From: an uncultured Chromatiaceae bacterium
Lineage (GTDB): Bacteria; Pseudomonadota; Gammaproteobacteria; Enterobacterales; Alteromonadaceae
DNA length: 31,663 nt
Direction of reading: 5' to 3'
Assembly (NCBI GenBank): GCA_946482615.1
Contig: CAMLSF010000024.1
Coordinates: forward strand, 1 to 31,663
Shown here: one piece after another, positions 15,569-24,405 of the stretch
Position numbering within the stretch: the stretch's first letter is position 1
How the letters are laid out: every line of letters starts with the position of its first letter
Made by a program: the position numbers and the translations under genes
The notes under the pieces: model-generated
What the model was told of the DNA's origin: nothing
Database searches by the model: none
The model's input: the letters and a program-made list of their open reading frames with translations, nothing else

Positions 15569-16060
15569 TTACAAACTCAAAGTGCGTTCACCACGGGAAA
15601 TACCGGACACACCACTTCTGACAGTTTCCAGTATTTGGGTGCCTGCTAAAGCTTCAATAAAAGCTTCTAATTTATCCGAGGTGCCAACCACCTGAATGGT
15701 GTAAGTGCTGGCGGTGATATCAATAATCTGAGCACGGAAGATATCAGCGCAGCGTTTTACTTCTTCGCGTTGCTCTGCCGTGGTTTTGACTTTGACCATC
15801 ATCAGTTCACGTTCGATATGGGCTGACTCGCTTAAATCGGCTAATTTGACCACTTCAATCAGTTTATGCAGCTGCTTGGTGATTTGTTCGATGACCTGAT
15901 CATCACCACGGGTTACCAGCGTCAGACGGGAGATAGTCGGGTCTTCAGTGGCCGCCACTGTAAGTGAATCAATGTTATAACCGCGCTGGGCAAATAAACC
16001 TACTACGCGGGCTAAAGCGCCGGACTCGTTTTCCAGCAATACAGATAAAATATGCCGCAT
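15569..16060 (-). CDS. ilvH: Acetolactate synthase small (regulatory) subunit
   Basis: A 163-residue regulatory subunit of acetohydroxyacid synthase III, the same length as E. coli IlvH. The N-terminal ACT domain opens with RHILSVLLENESGALARVVG and includes RGYNIDSLTV (26-35), the region that binds valine for feedback inhibition. The C-terminal half (about 80-163) is the ALS_ss C-terminal domain. It begins 1 nt after the ilvI stop, so the two are translationally coupled and made together. Nothing is unusual in the sequence. Confidence 0.97.
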   Translation of the reverse strand: MRHILSVLLENESGALARVVGLFAQRGYNIDSLTVAATEDPTISRLTLVTRGDDQVIEQITKQLHKLIEVVKLADLSESAHIERELMMVKVKTTAEQREEVKRCADIFRAQIIDITASTYTIQVVGTSDKLEAFIEALAGTQILETVRSGVSGISRGERTLSL

Positions 16061-16061
16061 C

Positions 16062-17801
16062 TTAAGTCCGCTCCGTTTTGCTTAAAAACATTTCATTCAT
16101 AGCACCACCTGGTATTTGCATTGGATACACATGCTCAGTTGGGTCGACATGAATATCTAAAAACACCAGTTTGTCTTTTAAGGCAAAAGCGCGCTCTAAG
16201 GCAGGTTCTAACTCTTCAGCTTTGGTGACTCGAATACCGACATGGCCATAAGCTTCGGCCAGCTTCACAAAGTCGGGCAGGGAGTCCATATAAGAGCTGG
16301 AGTAGCGGCTGTCGTAGTTCATATCCTGCCACTGTTTTACCATGCCCAAATAACCGTTATTCAGGTTAATGATTTTGACGCCCAGACCATATTGTTTGCA
16401 GGTCGACAGCTCCTGAATATTCATCTGAATAGAGCCTTCGCCTGTGACACAAACCACTTCAGCATCCGGGTAATGCAGCTTGACGCCCATAGCGGCTGGC
16501 AAACCAAAACCCATGGTGCCAAGGCCACCTGAGTTGATCCAGCGGTTGGGTTTATCAAACTTATAATACTGAGCGGCAAACATCTGGTGCTGACCTACGT
16601 CGGACGTGACATAAGCATCACCTTTGGTGTGACGGTGCACAGCTTCAATCACGGCCTGAGGTTTTAACAGTGACGGATTGTGGTCGTAGCGGCCACCATG
16701 CACTTCACGCCATTGCTGGATTTGCTGCCACCACTGGCCCAACGCCTGTTGATCCAACTGGCCCTGGTTTTTCTCCAGTTGCTGCAGCATCTCCTGCAAC
16801 ACAGGTTTGACTAAACCGACAATAGGAATATGCGCATTGATGGTTTTGGAGATACTGGCCGGGTCAATATCGATATGAATAATGGTCGCATCAGGGCAGA
16901 ATTTTTTAGTGGCGTTCGTGACACGGTCATCAAAACGCGCGCCTACCGCAAAAATCACATCGGCATTATGCATGGCCTGATTAGCTTCGTAACTGCCATG
17001 CATGCCCAGCATGCCAATAAATTGTTGATCGGACGCCGGATAAGCACCTAACCCCATCAGTGTATTAGTAACAGGTAAATTCAGCTTGCGGGCTAAAGTG
17101 GTCAGCTCTTCTGAGGCCTGACCTAAAATCACCCCACCGCCTGAATACAATACAGGGCGTTTGGCGGTTAATAAGGTCGTCAGGGCTTTTTTAATCTGAC
17201 CCGGATGGCCTTTGGCATTGGGGTTATAGGAGCGCAGCTTGATCTCTTTTGGATACTCATACGGGAACTTCTGACTTGGGATCGTCATATCCTTTGGAAT
17301 ATCCAATACCACAGGACCTGGGCGGCCACTTTGGGCTATGTAAAAAGCTTTTTTCACTAAATACGGAATATCTTCAGGCCGGCGCACCGACATATTGTGT
17401 TTCACAATAGGGCGGGAAATACCCAGCATATCGGTTTCCTGAAAGGCATCGTCGCCAATCAGATGGCTCATGACCTGACCACAGATCACCACCATAGGAA
17501 TAGAATCCATATAAGCAGTGGCTATGCCGGTCACCGCATTAGTAGCACCAGGGCCGGATGTGACGAGCACTACACCAGCTTTGCCGCTTGCTCTTGCGTA
17601 GGCGTCCGCCATATGGGTCGCGGCTTGCTCATGGCGGACCAGCACGTGTTTCACCTGATGCTGTTGAAACATTGCATCGTAAATGTGTAACACGGCACCG
17701 CCGGGGTAACCATAGACATACTCTACGCCTTCGTCAGCTAAGGCGCGGATCAGCATGGCTCCACCAGACAGCAGTTCTGGTTGGGTGTTTTGGCTTGTCA
17801 T
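16062..17801 (-). CDS. ilvI: Acetolactate synthase III large (catalytic) subunit
   Basis: A 579-residue thiamine-diphosphate enzyme that condenses pyruvate with pyruvate or 2-oxobutyrate, the first common step of valine, leucine and isoleucine synthesis. The catalytic Glu58 lies in [20 protein letters not shown]. The TPP/Mg2+ motif is [14 protein letters not shown] beginning at 454; the first acidic residue is Glu where many homologues have Asp, a conservative change. [14 protein letters not shown] follows. I chose the ATG at 17801 because the conserved region starts right behind it; the frame is open back to a TTG at 17855. The 390-nt upstream region has palindromes but no leader peptide rich in branched-chain codons. 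Confidence 0.97.
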   Translation of the reverse strand: MTSQNTQPELLSGGAMLIRALADEGVEYVYGYPGGAVLHIYDAMFQQHQVKHVLVRHEQAATHMADAYARASGKAGVVLVTSGPGATNAVTGIATAYMDSIPMVVICGQVMSHLIGDDAFQETDMLGISRPIVKHNMSVRRPEDIPYLVKKAFYIAQSGRPGPVVLDIPKDMTIPSQKFPYEYPKEIKLRSYNPNAKGHPGQIKKALTTLLTAKRPVLYSGGGVILGQASEELTTLARKLNLPVTNTLMGLGAYPASDQQFIGMLGMHGSYEANQAMHNADVIFAVGARFDDRVTNATKKFCPDATIIHIDIDPASISKTINAHIPIVGLVKPVLQEMLQQLEKNQGQLDQQALGQWWQQIQQWREVHGGRYDHNPSLLKPQAVIEAVHRHTKGDAYVTSDVGQHQMFAAQYYKFDKPNRWINSGGLGTMGFGLPAAMGVKLHYPDAEVVCVTGEGSIQMNIQELSTCKQYGLGVKIINLNNGYLGMVKQWQDMNYDSRYSSSYMDSLPDFVKLAEAYGHVGIRVTKAEELEPALERAFALKDKLVFLDIHVDPTEHVYPMQIPGGAMNEMFLSKTERT

Positions 17802-18191
17802 TAGTAAGGTCTCATAGTTTGCACGTGCGAACTTTAAGCCCTGTTGCGGGCGCAATAAGGCTCAAAGCAAAAATCACCGCTCAGCCGAAGCAGAACAGCA
17901 TTAATTTTTCTTTTACGTGGACGGACAGAGTAAGGGGTCTGTCAAACAAACTAATCAGGCCTGGTTAGTGACTCGTTGGTCTTTTATTTTTTAGCAGGCT
18001 TGATGGCTAATTTAAGGGAAGTGGCTTGGAAAGTCGACTAATTATTAATGAAAGATTTGCACTCACATCGTCCCTGATGTTCGCCTTCGGCAGCTGAAGC
18101 TGTGCAAAACGGCTGCCCTAGACTCTTAGTTCCGGGCGAAGAGCTATCAACTGACTGGTAGCGTTTCAAGCTGAATTAAATTGAACAGGTA
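17802..18191. promoter_or_regulatory. 390-nt intergenic region upstream of ilvI and downstream of the LysR gene
   Basis: No convincing gene. On the minus strand, leading to ilvI, there is a TTGACA-like -35 hexamer near 17939-17944 without a clear -10. ACTAATCAGGCCTGGTTAGT (17950-17969) is a 20-bp palindrome with one mismatched pair, directly upstream of that hexamer: a good operator candidate. Nearer the gene, TTGCG/CGCAA and AAGCC/GGCT arms form a hairpin at about 17834-17862. At 18080-18140 two nested helices (TTCGCC/GGCGAA and GGCAGC/GCTGCC) mark a structured stretch at the edge of the LysR/MFS cassette. Confidence 0.45.
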
Positions 18192-19091
18192 CTAGTTTCC
18201 TGCCAGCACTTGTGTGAGGCGGTCAGCTGCAAGCGCCAGGAAACAACTTGTTTTTGCCGGTAGTCTTCCCTGGCGCGCGTAGAGCAAGTTCACCGGGGAT
18301 GGCGCGGGCTCGTACTCCCTCAAGATGCGTACCAGTGACTTTTGGGCGAACTGAGAAGCCGCTTGATAGTACAGCACTCGCGTAATGCCAAGGCCGTTCA
18401 TAGCGGCAGTCACCGCCGCATCGGCAGAGTTGACTGTTAAGCGGGAGCGAACCTGCACCCGCATCGTACCCTTCGAACCCAAAAATGACCACGCGAGCGA
18501 TGACGGGAGTCCTGCGAAGGTCACACAGTCGTGATTGCGCAGATCGGACGGAGTCTTCGGCTCCCCGTGCTTCTGTAGGTAGGCGGGGCTGGCACACACG
18601 ACTCTGGGGATCTCGCCCACCCGCCTGGCCGTCAAGCCACTGTCGGGAAGCTCCCCTATGCGCACGGCCACATCGATCTTCTCTTCAAGCAGGTTCACGT
18701 TTGTGTCGCTGAGCTCCAAACGAACGTTGACATCGTCGAACTGTTGCAAGAGCTCCATGACAATAGGCAGCACATGATAACGGCCAAATAGCAAAGGCGC
18801 AGCGATGACAAGCTCACCCCGGGGGCTTATGTTGCCGCCGAGCACTGATAGTTCGGCTTCGGCCACACGATCAAGGATCTCTCTGGATGCAGCCAGATAG
18901 TCACGACCCGCATCAGTCAACGTCATTTGCCTGGTTGTTCGATTCATCAGCCGGACACCAAGATGAGCCTCCAGATCAGCAAGCTTTCGGCTGACCGAGG
19001 GGAGTGGCATCTGCAGCCGCCTCCCAGCGGCCGAAAGGCTTCCTTCATCTGCTGCAGCAACAAAAACAGCCATGGCTTCTATACGATCCAT
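18192..19091 (-). CDS. LysR-type transcriptional regulator (CrgA-like subgroup)
   Basis: A 299-residue LysR regulator. The N-terminal winged helix-turn-helix covers about 1-60 (GSLSAAGRRLQMPLPSVSRK at 17-36, and LGVRLMNRTTRQMTLTDAG at 44-62), followed by a linker helix and a periplasmic-binding-protein-like effector domain (about 90-295). It is divergent from the MFS gene with 136 bp between start codons, the usual layout for a LysR regulator controlling its neighbour. The base composition is visibly richer in G+C than that of ilvI or cnoX on either side, and the codon choice differs, suggesting acquisition together with the MFS gene. The effector is unknown. Confidence 0.93.
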   Translation of the reverse strand: MDRIEAMAVFVAAADEGSLSAAGRRLQMPLPSVSRKLADLEAHLGVRLMNRTTRQMTLTDAGRDYLAASREILDRVAEAELSVLGGNISPRGELVIAAPLLFGRYHVLPIVMELLQQFDDVNVRLELSDTNVNLLEEKIDVAVRIGELPDSGLTARRVGEIPRVVCASPAYLQKHGEPKTPSDLRNHDCVTFAGLPSSLAWSFLGSKGTMRVQVRSRLTVNSADAAVTAAMNGLGITRVLYYQAASQFAQKSLVRILREYEPAPSPVNLLYARQGRLPAKTSCFLALAADRLTQVLAGN

Positions 19092-19151
19092 ATTCTCATT
19101 ATCCGAGATACTGACTCTTAAAATGGCAGTCTAGTTCTCCATGATGAGAAT
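19092..19151. promoter_or_regulatory. Divergent LysR/MFS control region with inverted repeat
   Basis: ATTCTCAT (19092-19099) and ATGAGAAT (19144-19151) are exact inverted copies 44 nt apart, placed just upstream of the LysR start and upstream of the preferred MFS start. They could be two LysR binding sites. If so, the MFS gene starts at 19228 and not at 19141. Confidence 0.4.
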
Positions 19152-19227
19152 GTCTACCATTGCGTTAGCCGGGAATGTCTCGGCCTCGCTGCTCATCCGA
19201 CGGCGTGGAAACCTTGGAAACACTTCA

Positions 19228-20436
19228 ATGACGGACAAAACATTACAGCTTGATGGTGAGGTGAAAGAACTTGATGCCGATACGCAAGTTGCCTGGAGCG
19301 CGGCTACCTGGTTCGCGGTTCTCTCGATGGCGGCTACCAGTTTTGCATTGGTTTCAGCCGAGTTTTTGCCTGCAGGCCTGCTGACTCCCATGGCACGCGA
19401 TCTCGGTATCAGCGAGGGGACGGCCGGACAGGTTGTCACTGCTACCGCCTCGGTGGGTGCCATTACAGCCATTTTTAGCAATGTCCTTATCGGCCGTTTG
19501 AACCGCAAGATGGTACTGGTTGGCCTCAGTGCATTGGCTATTTTCTCCAATATTCTTGCGGCAGTAGCGACTGATTTTTGGCTTTTGCTGGTAGGGAGAG
19601 CTGGTCTGGGTGTTGCCCTCAGTGGCTTTTGGGCACTTTCATTTGCTGTGGTAGCCAGGCTGGTAGGCGCCAATGCGGCTGGTCGGGGGATGGCTATTGT
19701 CATGCTCGGCGTTTCGCTCGCCACCATTGCTGCACCGTCGATGGGCGCATTAATCAGCGACTGGCTGGGTTGGCGCAGCGCCATGGCCATAACGGCCGGG
19801 TTGGCTGCGCTTGCCATGTTACTGCAGTTGCTAAGCCTGCCGACCTTGCCTGCAACCACAAGCAATAGTCTGGGCGATGTCCTGCGGCTGACCCGGAGGC
19901 GTGGTATTCAACTTGGTATGCTTGCAATCCTTTTGCTGATGACGGGCCATTTTGCCGGATCTGTCTATTTGCGCCCCTTCCTGGAACAAGTTACGCACCT
20001 CAGTACAAAACCCATTGCTTTGGCCCTGCTAGGGTTTGGTGTCGCCGCTGTGATCGGGAATGTTGCCGGCGGCCGCATGGCAGACGCTAATATTCGCATG
20101 GCGGTCCTGGTTACAGCTGCGTTGATGGCTTTTGCGAGCCTCGCTTTAGTACTTTGGGGCGCACAGATCGGCATTGCCTTTGGCTTCGCTGCACTATGGG
20201 GCTTCGCGTATGGCATGGCGCCTGTGGTGCTACCTATTAATCTGTCCCTTGCTGCACCTGATGCACTGGAAGCAGCGGGCAGCCTGATGATCACCTCCTT
20301 CCTGGTCGCCGTCACTATTGGAGCTGTAGCAGGTGGCTACGTCCTGGACACCTATGGTGGTGCTGGCCCCTTAACTCTTACTGCGATCCTTGCTGTCATG
20401 ACAGTTGTACTGGCTATACTGCAGCCGCGTAGTTAG
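19228..20436 (+). CDS. MFS efflux transporter, DHA1 family
   Basis: A 402-residue inner-membrane protein with 12 predicted helices, of the drug/sugar-efflux DHA1 branch (AraJ/NepI/YdhP-like). A motif-A-like loop GRLNRKMVLVG follows helix 2, and the helix 4-5 region reads RAGLGVALSGFWALSFAVVARL, typical of this group. It probably exports a small molecule whose presence is sensed by the divergent LysR regulator; the substrate is not readable. I prefer the ATG at 19228, which gives a normal cytoplasmic tail before helix 1; an ATG at 19141 would add 29 residues that cover the putative operator. G+C and codon use match the LysR gene rather than the flanking genes. Confidence 0.9.
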   Translation: MTDKTLQLDGEVKELDADTQVAWSAATWFAVLSMAATSFALVSAEFLPAGLLTPMARDLGISEGTAGQVVTATASVGAITAIFSNVLIGRLNRKMVLVGLSALAIFSNILAAVATDFWLLLVGRAGLGVALSGFWALSFAVVARLVGANAAGRGMAIVMLGVSLATIAAPSMGALISDWLGWRSAMAITAGLAALAMLLQLLSLPTLPATTSNSLGDVLRLTRRRGIQLGMLAILLLMTGHFAGSVYLRPFLEQVTHLSTKPIALALLGFGVAAVIGNVAGGRMADANIRMAVLVTAALMAFASLALVLWGAQIGIAFGFAALWGFAYGMAPVVLPINLSLAAPDALEAAGSLMITSFLVAVTIGAVAGGYVLDTYGGAGPLTLTAILAVMTVVLAILQPRS

Positions 20437-20771
20437 CGGCCTCAGCTTTTGCTGTCCACGAACAGAGCTAAAACAAGCCTCGTTGCACTCACTCAGAAAC
20501 ATTGAAGTGGAGCGGACATGCCGTTCACTGGTATAGGCACCCTGAGATGATTTTCGGGAGTGTTGTTGCTCGACGGGGCAACACCCATTCAACGCCTGCA
20601 CCAATAGTGCGGGCGCACCGGCTGTCTGCTTTTTTTAAACTGAGCGGCGCTTTAGTGCAATTTAGCCGCTCAGCCAGGCACCACTTGCAAATCTAAGGCC
20701 CCGGCCACATAGTGCTCTAAAGCATTGCATAAAACCGGAGTTGTCCGGTGTGAATAACAAATAGGTGAGTT
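20437..20771. other. 335-nt intergenic region with hairpins after the MFS gene
   Basis: No gene seen. CTGAGCGGC (20640-20648) pairs perfectly with GCCGCTCAG (20665-20673), directly after a T-rich tract. A second hairpin, GTGTTG/CAACAC plus GC/GC with a two-base bulge, lies at about 20561-20586, and GTGCG/CGCAC at about 20608-20619 borders the T-run. These may end transcription of the MFS gene and mark the right edge of the cassette. No attachment-site duplication with the left flank was found by eye. Confidence 0.45.
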
Positions 20772-21617
20772 GTGTCCGCTAATATCAAGCCCGTTTCGAT
20801 TGAAAATGTCCGTGAACTGTTAGAGCAGTCTTTTACCCAGCCGGTAATGTTTTATTTTTATTCAGAGCGCAGCCCGGCTTGCTTAAATTTAGGCCCTGTA
20901 TTGCAGCGTATTGCGCAAAGTTACCCGGATGCGCTGACATTGGCTGTGGTGGATTGTGATCAGGAGCAGCAACTGGCGGCGCATTTTGGCGTGCGATCAG
21001 TGCCTACAGTGCTCTTTATTAAAGAAGGTCAGCCAGTCGATGGTTTTGCCGGTGAAGAGCCTGAACAGGCTATTTTGCAGCGTTTAAGCGCATTTTTACC
21101 TAAACCTGAAGATATGCTGTTACAGCAGGCTCTGCCTTTAGTGCAGCAACAACACTGGACTGAAGCTTATCCTTTGTTAAAACAAGCCAATGAACTGGCC
21201 GTTGAGCGGGTGGATATCCGCTTACAGCTGGCCTTGGTGCAAGTGGAACTGGGGCAGTTAGAGGCGGCTGAAAAAGCGCTGGCGACTGTATTGATGGCCG
21301 ATCAGGATGCGGTGTATCAGAGTGTCAAAGCCCGGTTAGAATTGGCCAAACAAGCGGCCGACAGCCCTGAAGTGAAAGCGCTGGAACAGGCTTTAGCTAC
21401 AGATCCACACAACAAAGAGCTGCAACAACAGCTGGCAGTGCAGTACCATCAGGTGCAAAGGTCGGCTGAAGCTCTGGCCTTGTTGTATGAAATACTGAAG
21501 CAGGATCTGAACTTTGGTGAGGCGAAAAAACTCTATCTGGATATTCTGGCCACTTTGCCCAAAGGTGAGCCTCTGGCGTCCAGCTACAGACGTAAACTCT
21601 ATAGCCTGTTGTATTAA
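20772..21617 (+). CDS. cnoX: Chaperedoxin CnoX (YbbN-like thioredoxin-TPR protein)
   Basis: A 281-residue cytoplasmic protein: thioredoxin-like domain (about 1-110) followed by helical TPR-type repeats (about 115-281). The active-site region is SERSPACLNL, with a single Cys37 instead of a CxxC pair, matching the SQHC arrangement of E. coli YbbN. Cys62 (VVDCDQEQ) corresponds to the second E. coli cysteine (Cys63). In E. coli CnoX, hypochlorous acid switches on a holdase that protects proteins from over-oxidation and passes them to GroEL and DnaK. The GTG start at 20772 has AGGTGAG just upstream. It probably forms an operon with the protease and FHA genes that follow. Confidence 0.88.
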   Translation: MSANIKPVSIENVRELLEQSFTQPVMFYFYSERSPACLNLGPVLQRIAQSYPDALTLAVVDCDQEQQLAAHFGVRSVPTVLFIKEGQPVDGFAGEEPEQAILQRLSAFLPKPEDMLLQQALPLVQQQHWTEAYPLLKQANELAVERVDIRLQLALVQVELGQLEAAEKALATVLMADQDAVYQSVKARLELAKQAADSPEVKALEQALATDPHNKELQQQLAVQYHQVQRSAEALALLYEILKQDLNFGEAKKLYLDILATLPKGEPLASSYRRKLYSLLY

Positions 21618-21640
21618 CCCCTGATTTGAAAGGACTCCCT

Positions 21641-22894
21641 ATGCTGCAAAAAACATGGACCAGTTTATTGTTGCTGGTTCTGTGCTGTTGTTCAGCCCCG
21701 GGTTACAGCGCTGCTGTGGCCGAAAAAGTATTTGCCGATTACGCCGATGCTTTGTTGCAAATTAAAGTGCTGGAGCATGCTTCTGGCGCTAAGTCGGCCA
21801 TAGGCAGTGGTTTTTTACTGGCAGAACCTCAGCTGGTGGTGACCAACTACCATGTGGTGTCTGAAGCTGTGTTATTCCCGCAAAAATACCAGCTGGAATT
21901 TCTGGCGCAAAACCAGCAAAAGGGCAAACTCGAAATAGTAGCTGTGGATGTAGTCAACGATTTAGCTTTGCTAAAAACCGACTACAAGGCCGCCAAAAGC
22001 TTTCAGTTGCAGCAGCAAAATCCGGTGCAGGGAGCAGCGGTCTACTCTTTGGGTAACCCGCATGATTTAGGTTTAATAGTGGTACCAGGCACTTACAACG
22101 GCCTGCAAAAACACAGCTTTTACCCTCGTATTCATTTTACCGGCGCTATAAACAGTGGCATGAGTGGTGGACCAGCTGTGAATGAAACAGGTGAAGTGAT
22201 AGGAGTGAATGTCGCTTCAGCTGGCAATGACTTAGGCTTTTTAGTACCGGCAGCCGCCTTGCAGAAGCTGTTGGCAAAAGCGCCTGTGGCTGATATCAAA
22301 CAGGATATTCACCAGCAACTGATCAATAACCAGCAGGCGATGTTTCAGCAAATTCTGCAGGCTGACTGGCAGCTGAAAAACTTTGGGCCAGCCACAGTGC
22401 CGGATGAGATAGTGCCTTTTATCCGCTGCTGGGGCACGTCTAATGTGGAAAAAGACAAAGATGATGTGAAAAGAGTCAATGCCTTTTGTAATCAGCCGGA
22501 AGAAATCTTCTTGTCGTCAGAATTCAGTACAGGCCGTATTGAAATGCAGTTTGAATGGTTGCAGGCCAAAGACTTACACCCGTTGCAGTTCTTCCGTCGT
22601 TATCAGCAAAGTATTAACCAGATGAACGCCGACAACAGTGCCGGCGAAGACGATGTTACGGCCTACTCCTGCCAGAATCAGCTGGTGAGTCCGGTGGAAG
22701 GTCAGCATGCTAAAGCTGTATTTTGTTTAAGAGCTTACCGAAACTATCCGCAACTTTTTGATGTGGCTTATATTTCTGCTTCTTTAGACCATCAGCAACA
22801 AGGCGTGATCAGTCACTTTACCTTAGCAGGTGTTGATCAAAAAATGGCCTTAGCGTTCAGCCGTAAGTTTATTGGAGCTGTGGTATGGCAGTAA
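21641..22894 (+). CDS. Secreted trypsin-like serine protease (S1/DegP-type catalytic domain)
   Basis: A 417-residue exported protein. Residues 1-27 are a signal peptide (hydrophobic core LLLLVL, probable cleavage near AAVA). The protease domain (about 30-215) has the triad His71 (TNYHVV), Asp107 (VNDLALLK) and Ser175 (NSGMSGGPAVN). Residues 216-417 form an extra domain with several cysteines that I do not recognise; no PDZ domain is apparent, so it is not a standard DegP/DegS. A run of three Cys in the signal peptide does not fit a good lipobox. The ATG at 21641 has AAAGGA 6 nt upstream. It overlaps the FHA gene by 10 nt, implying a joint role, perhaps periplasmic proteolysis under envelope or oxidative stress. 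Confidence 0.85.
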   Translation: MLQKTWTSLLLLVLCCCSAPGYSAAVAEKVFADYADALLQIKVLEHASGAKSAIGSGFLLAEPQLVVTNYHVVSEAVLFPQKYQLEFLAQNQQKGKLEIVAVDVVNDLALLKTDYKAAKSFQLQQQNPVQGAAVYSLGNPHDLGLIVVPGTYNGLQKHSFYPRIHFTGAINSGMSGGPAVNETGEVIGVNVASAGNDLGFLVPAAALQKLLAKAPVADIKQDIHQQLINNQQAMFQQILQADWQLKNFGPATVPDEIVPFIRCWGTSNVEKDKDDVKRVNAFCNQPEEIFLSSEFSTGRIEMQFEWLQAKDLHPLQFFRRYQQSINQMNADNSAGEDDVTAYSCQNQLVSPVEGQHAKAVFCLRAYRNYPQLFDVAYISASLDHQQQGVISHFTLAGVDQKMALAFSRKFIGAVVWQ

Positions 22895-23862
22895 TAGTAG
22901 AGGTACTGAATAAGCAGCAAAAAGTCACAGAACGGCATAAATTCCTACAGCAACAAGTGCGCTTAGGCCGGGCTTTTGATAACGATGTGATCCTGTTTAA
23001 TAAACATGTGTGTCCTTATCACGCCAGGTTGCAGCAAGACGATGCAGGCCACTGGTGGCTGGAAGATTTAAGTTCAGTCAATGGCAGTTTTGTCGAAGGT
23101 CGTAAGGCTGTGCTGGCGAAAGAACCCTTACGCTCAGGTGAAGTGTGCTGGCTGGGGGAACAGGCGCTGCGCTTGTATGATGACAGCCATCCTGTCGCTG
23201 CGACTTTGCCGTTCAGTGCTGTGGGGCAGAAGCTTCAGGCCATGGGGCATTGGGCTTTTATTTTGTTATTCGCCCTGCTCCTGGCTGTGGATCTGGTGGT
23301 GGAAATCTGGCTGACCTTGCCAAAACAGCTGGAACATTTATGGACAGTCCGGTTGCTGGATCTGCCAAAAACTTTGCTGATGTTTTGTATCTGGCCTGCC
23401 ATTCTGGCACTCTGGAGTCGATTTAATCAGCAGGAAAGTCATTTTTTACCTCAGCTTAGTCTGACTTATGCCGCTCTGGCATCCAGTGCTGTATGGGGAG
23501 CATTTTGTTATTGGCTTGGCTTTAATCTGGACGGTTCAGCTGCAGCTCAGGTGTTTGAAGTGCTGGGTTATATTCTGATCCTGACCGCCTTGTTTTGTGG
23601 CAACTTATGGCTGGCTACTCACTGGTCTGTGAAGGCTCAGGCTTCAGTGGCGCTGGCGCTGGCCTTGTTGGCGACCTCTGGTCAGTGGGCCGGTTTACTG
23701 ACCCCTGTTTCACCTTTTGATCGCAGCCTGCAGTACGATTCCCGTTTGTTGCCTCTGCCTTTTTATTTGGGGAAGGGCAAAGATATGCAGCAATACGAGC
23801 AGGAATTGCAGCAGTTGTTTGAGCAGGTGGAACAGAAACGGCAAGAGTCGGAGAAAGAATAA
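22885..23862 (+). CDS. FHA-domain membrane protein
   Basis: A 325-residue protein: N-terminal forkhead-associated domain (about 1-100), five predicted membrane helices (about 121-145, 160-180, 190-212, 224-246, 252-273) and a Gln/Glu-rich coiled-coil tail (300-325). FHA landmarks are LGRAFDNDVIL (27-37), His46 and DLSSVNGS (61-68). The usual Ser-Arg before the conserved His is Cys43-Pro44 here, so classical phosphothreonine binding is doubtful. No Ser/Thr kinase or phosphatase is encoded nearby. The ATG lies in the end of the protease gene, with GGAG 7 nt upstream. Probably a membrane-bound partner of the protease; the function is unknown. Confidence 0.85.
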   Translation: MAVIVEVLNKQQKVTERHKFLQQQVRLGRAFDNDVILFNKHVCPYHARLQQDDAGHWWLEDLSSVNGSFVEGRKAVLAKEPLRSGEVCWLGEQALRLYDDSHPVAATLPFSAVGQKLQAMGHWAFILLFALLLAVDLVVEIWLTLPKQLEHLWTVRLLDLPKTLLMFCIWPAILALWSRFNQQESHFLPQLSLTYAALASSAVWGAFCYWLGFNLDGSAAAQVFEVLGYILILTALFCGNLWLATHWSVKAQASVALALALLATSGQWAGLLTPVSPFDRSLQYDSRLLPLPFYLGKGKDMQQYEQELQQLFEQVEQKRQESEKE

Positions 23863-23891
23863 AGGGTCAGAGCGCAAGCTCAGACCCTCTT
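23863..23891. terminator. Hairpin terminator with GCAA tetraloop, possibly bidirectional
   Basis: Arms AGGGTC-A-GAGC and GCTC-A-GACCCT (23863-23873 and 23878-23888) close a GCAA (GNRA) tetraloop, with one symmetric A-A mismatch. It starts directly after the FHA gene stop and is followed by CTT. A second, weaker stem CAGCCC/GGGCTG lies at 23900-23925, closer to the end of the convergent response regulator gene. Confidence 0.65.
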
Positions 23892-23936
23892 ATCGAATTC
23901 AGCCCGGTCTTCGATTTTGGGGCTGGCTCAAGGTTA

Positions 23937-24323
23937 TCACCCCTGAAGCTTCTGCCAGATTTCGCGGATTTGATCGGACAGAGTCATAGGGTCAAAAGGT
24001 TTCACCACCACGTCGGCAGCACCCAAAGCTTTGTAGGATTCAATTTCATTGGCCTGAACTTTGGCCGTCATAAAAACCACAGGAATGGCGCTTAAATCAA
24101 AATCAGCCTGCATTCTTTTTAAGGTGCTGGGGCCATCCATGCCGGGCATCATCACATCCAGCAAAATCAGTTGAGGTTGAAAGGCATGGAAGCTGTTTAA
24201 TGCTTCTTCGCCGCCACTGCAGGTTTCTACGGTAAAACCACCCACCACTTCCAAAGCCACTTTGGCCACAGCCTGAATGGACGGGTCATCTTCCACATGC
24301 ATAATACGTTTGAGTTCTGTCAC
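23937..24323 (-). CDS. Single-domain response regulator
   Basis: A 128-residue receiver domain without output domain. It has Glu11-Asp12-Asp13, phosphoacceptor Asp56 (LILLDVMMPGMDG), Thr in FMTAK, and Lys in VVKPF. It starts with GTG at 24323: the conserved RIMHVEDD strand begins at residue 6, so the in-frame ATG within that strand cannot be the start. It differs in sequence from the two CheY-like proteins of the chemosensory cluster and resembles regulators linked to hybrid histidine kinases; no kinase is adjacent. It is convergent with the FHA gene and divergent from the methyltransferase gene, with a 24-bp palindrome between. Confidence 0.9.
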   Translation of the reverse strand: MTELKRIMHVEDDPSIQAVAKVALEVVGGFTVETCSGGEEALNSFHAFQPQLILLDVMMPGMDGPSTLKRMQADFDLSAIPVVFMTAKVQANEIESYKALGAADVVVKPFDPMTLSDQIREIWQKLQG

Positions 24324-24405
24324 CTGAATATCTCTTTGTCCGGATCATACTGATGGATTTGAGTGTGCATTATTTTTTGCGGCTGTGCCAGATGCTGACA
24401 GTGAC

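Noticed and set aside
17802..17855. Longer ilvI start at the TTG at 17855
   Set aside because: The extra 18 residues do not resemble the IlvI N-terminus, and the ATG at 17801 starts right before the conserved region.
17802..17950. Leader peptide and attenuator for ilvIH
   Set aside because: The only short minus-strand frame (ATG CTG TTC TGC TTC GGC, then stop) has no run of Ile, Leu or Val codons, and no T-run terminator was found before ilvI.
19131..19865. Minus-strand frame of 244 codons opposite the MFS gene
   Set aside because: Ala/Ser/Thr-rich shadow of a G+C-rich membrane protein gene; no family resemblance.
18061..20771. Genomic island with attachment sites
   Set aside because: No integrase, transposase, tRNA target or flanking direct repeat could be seen by eye; only the composition shift is supported.
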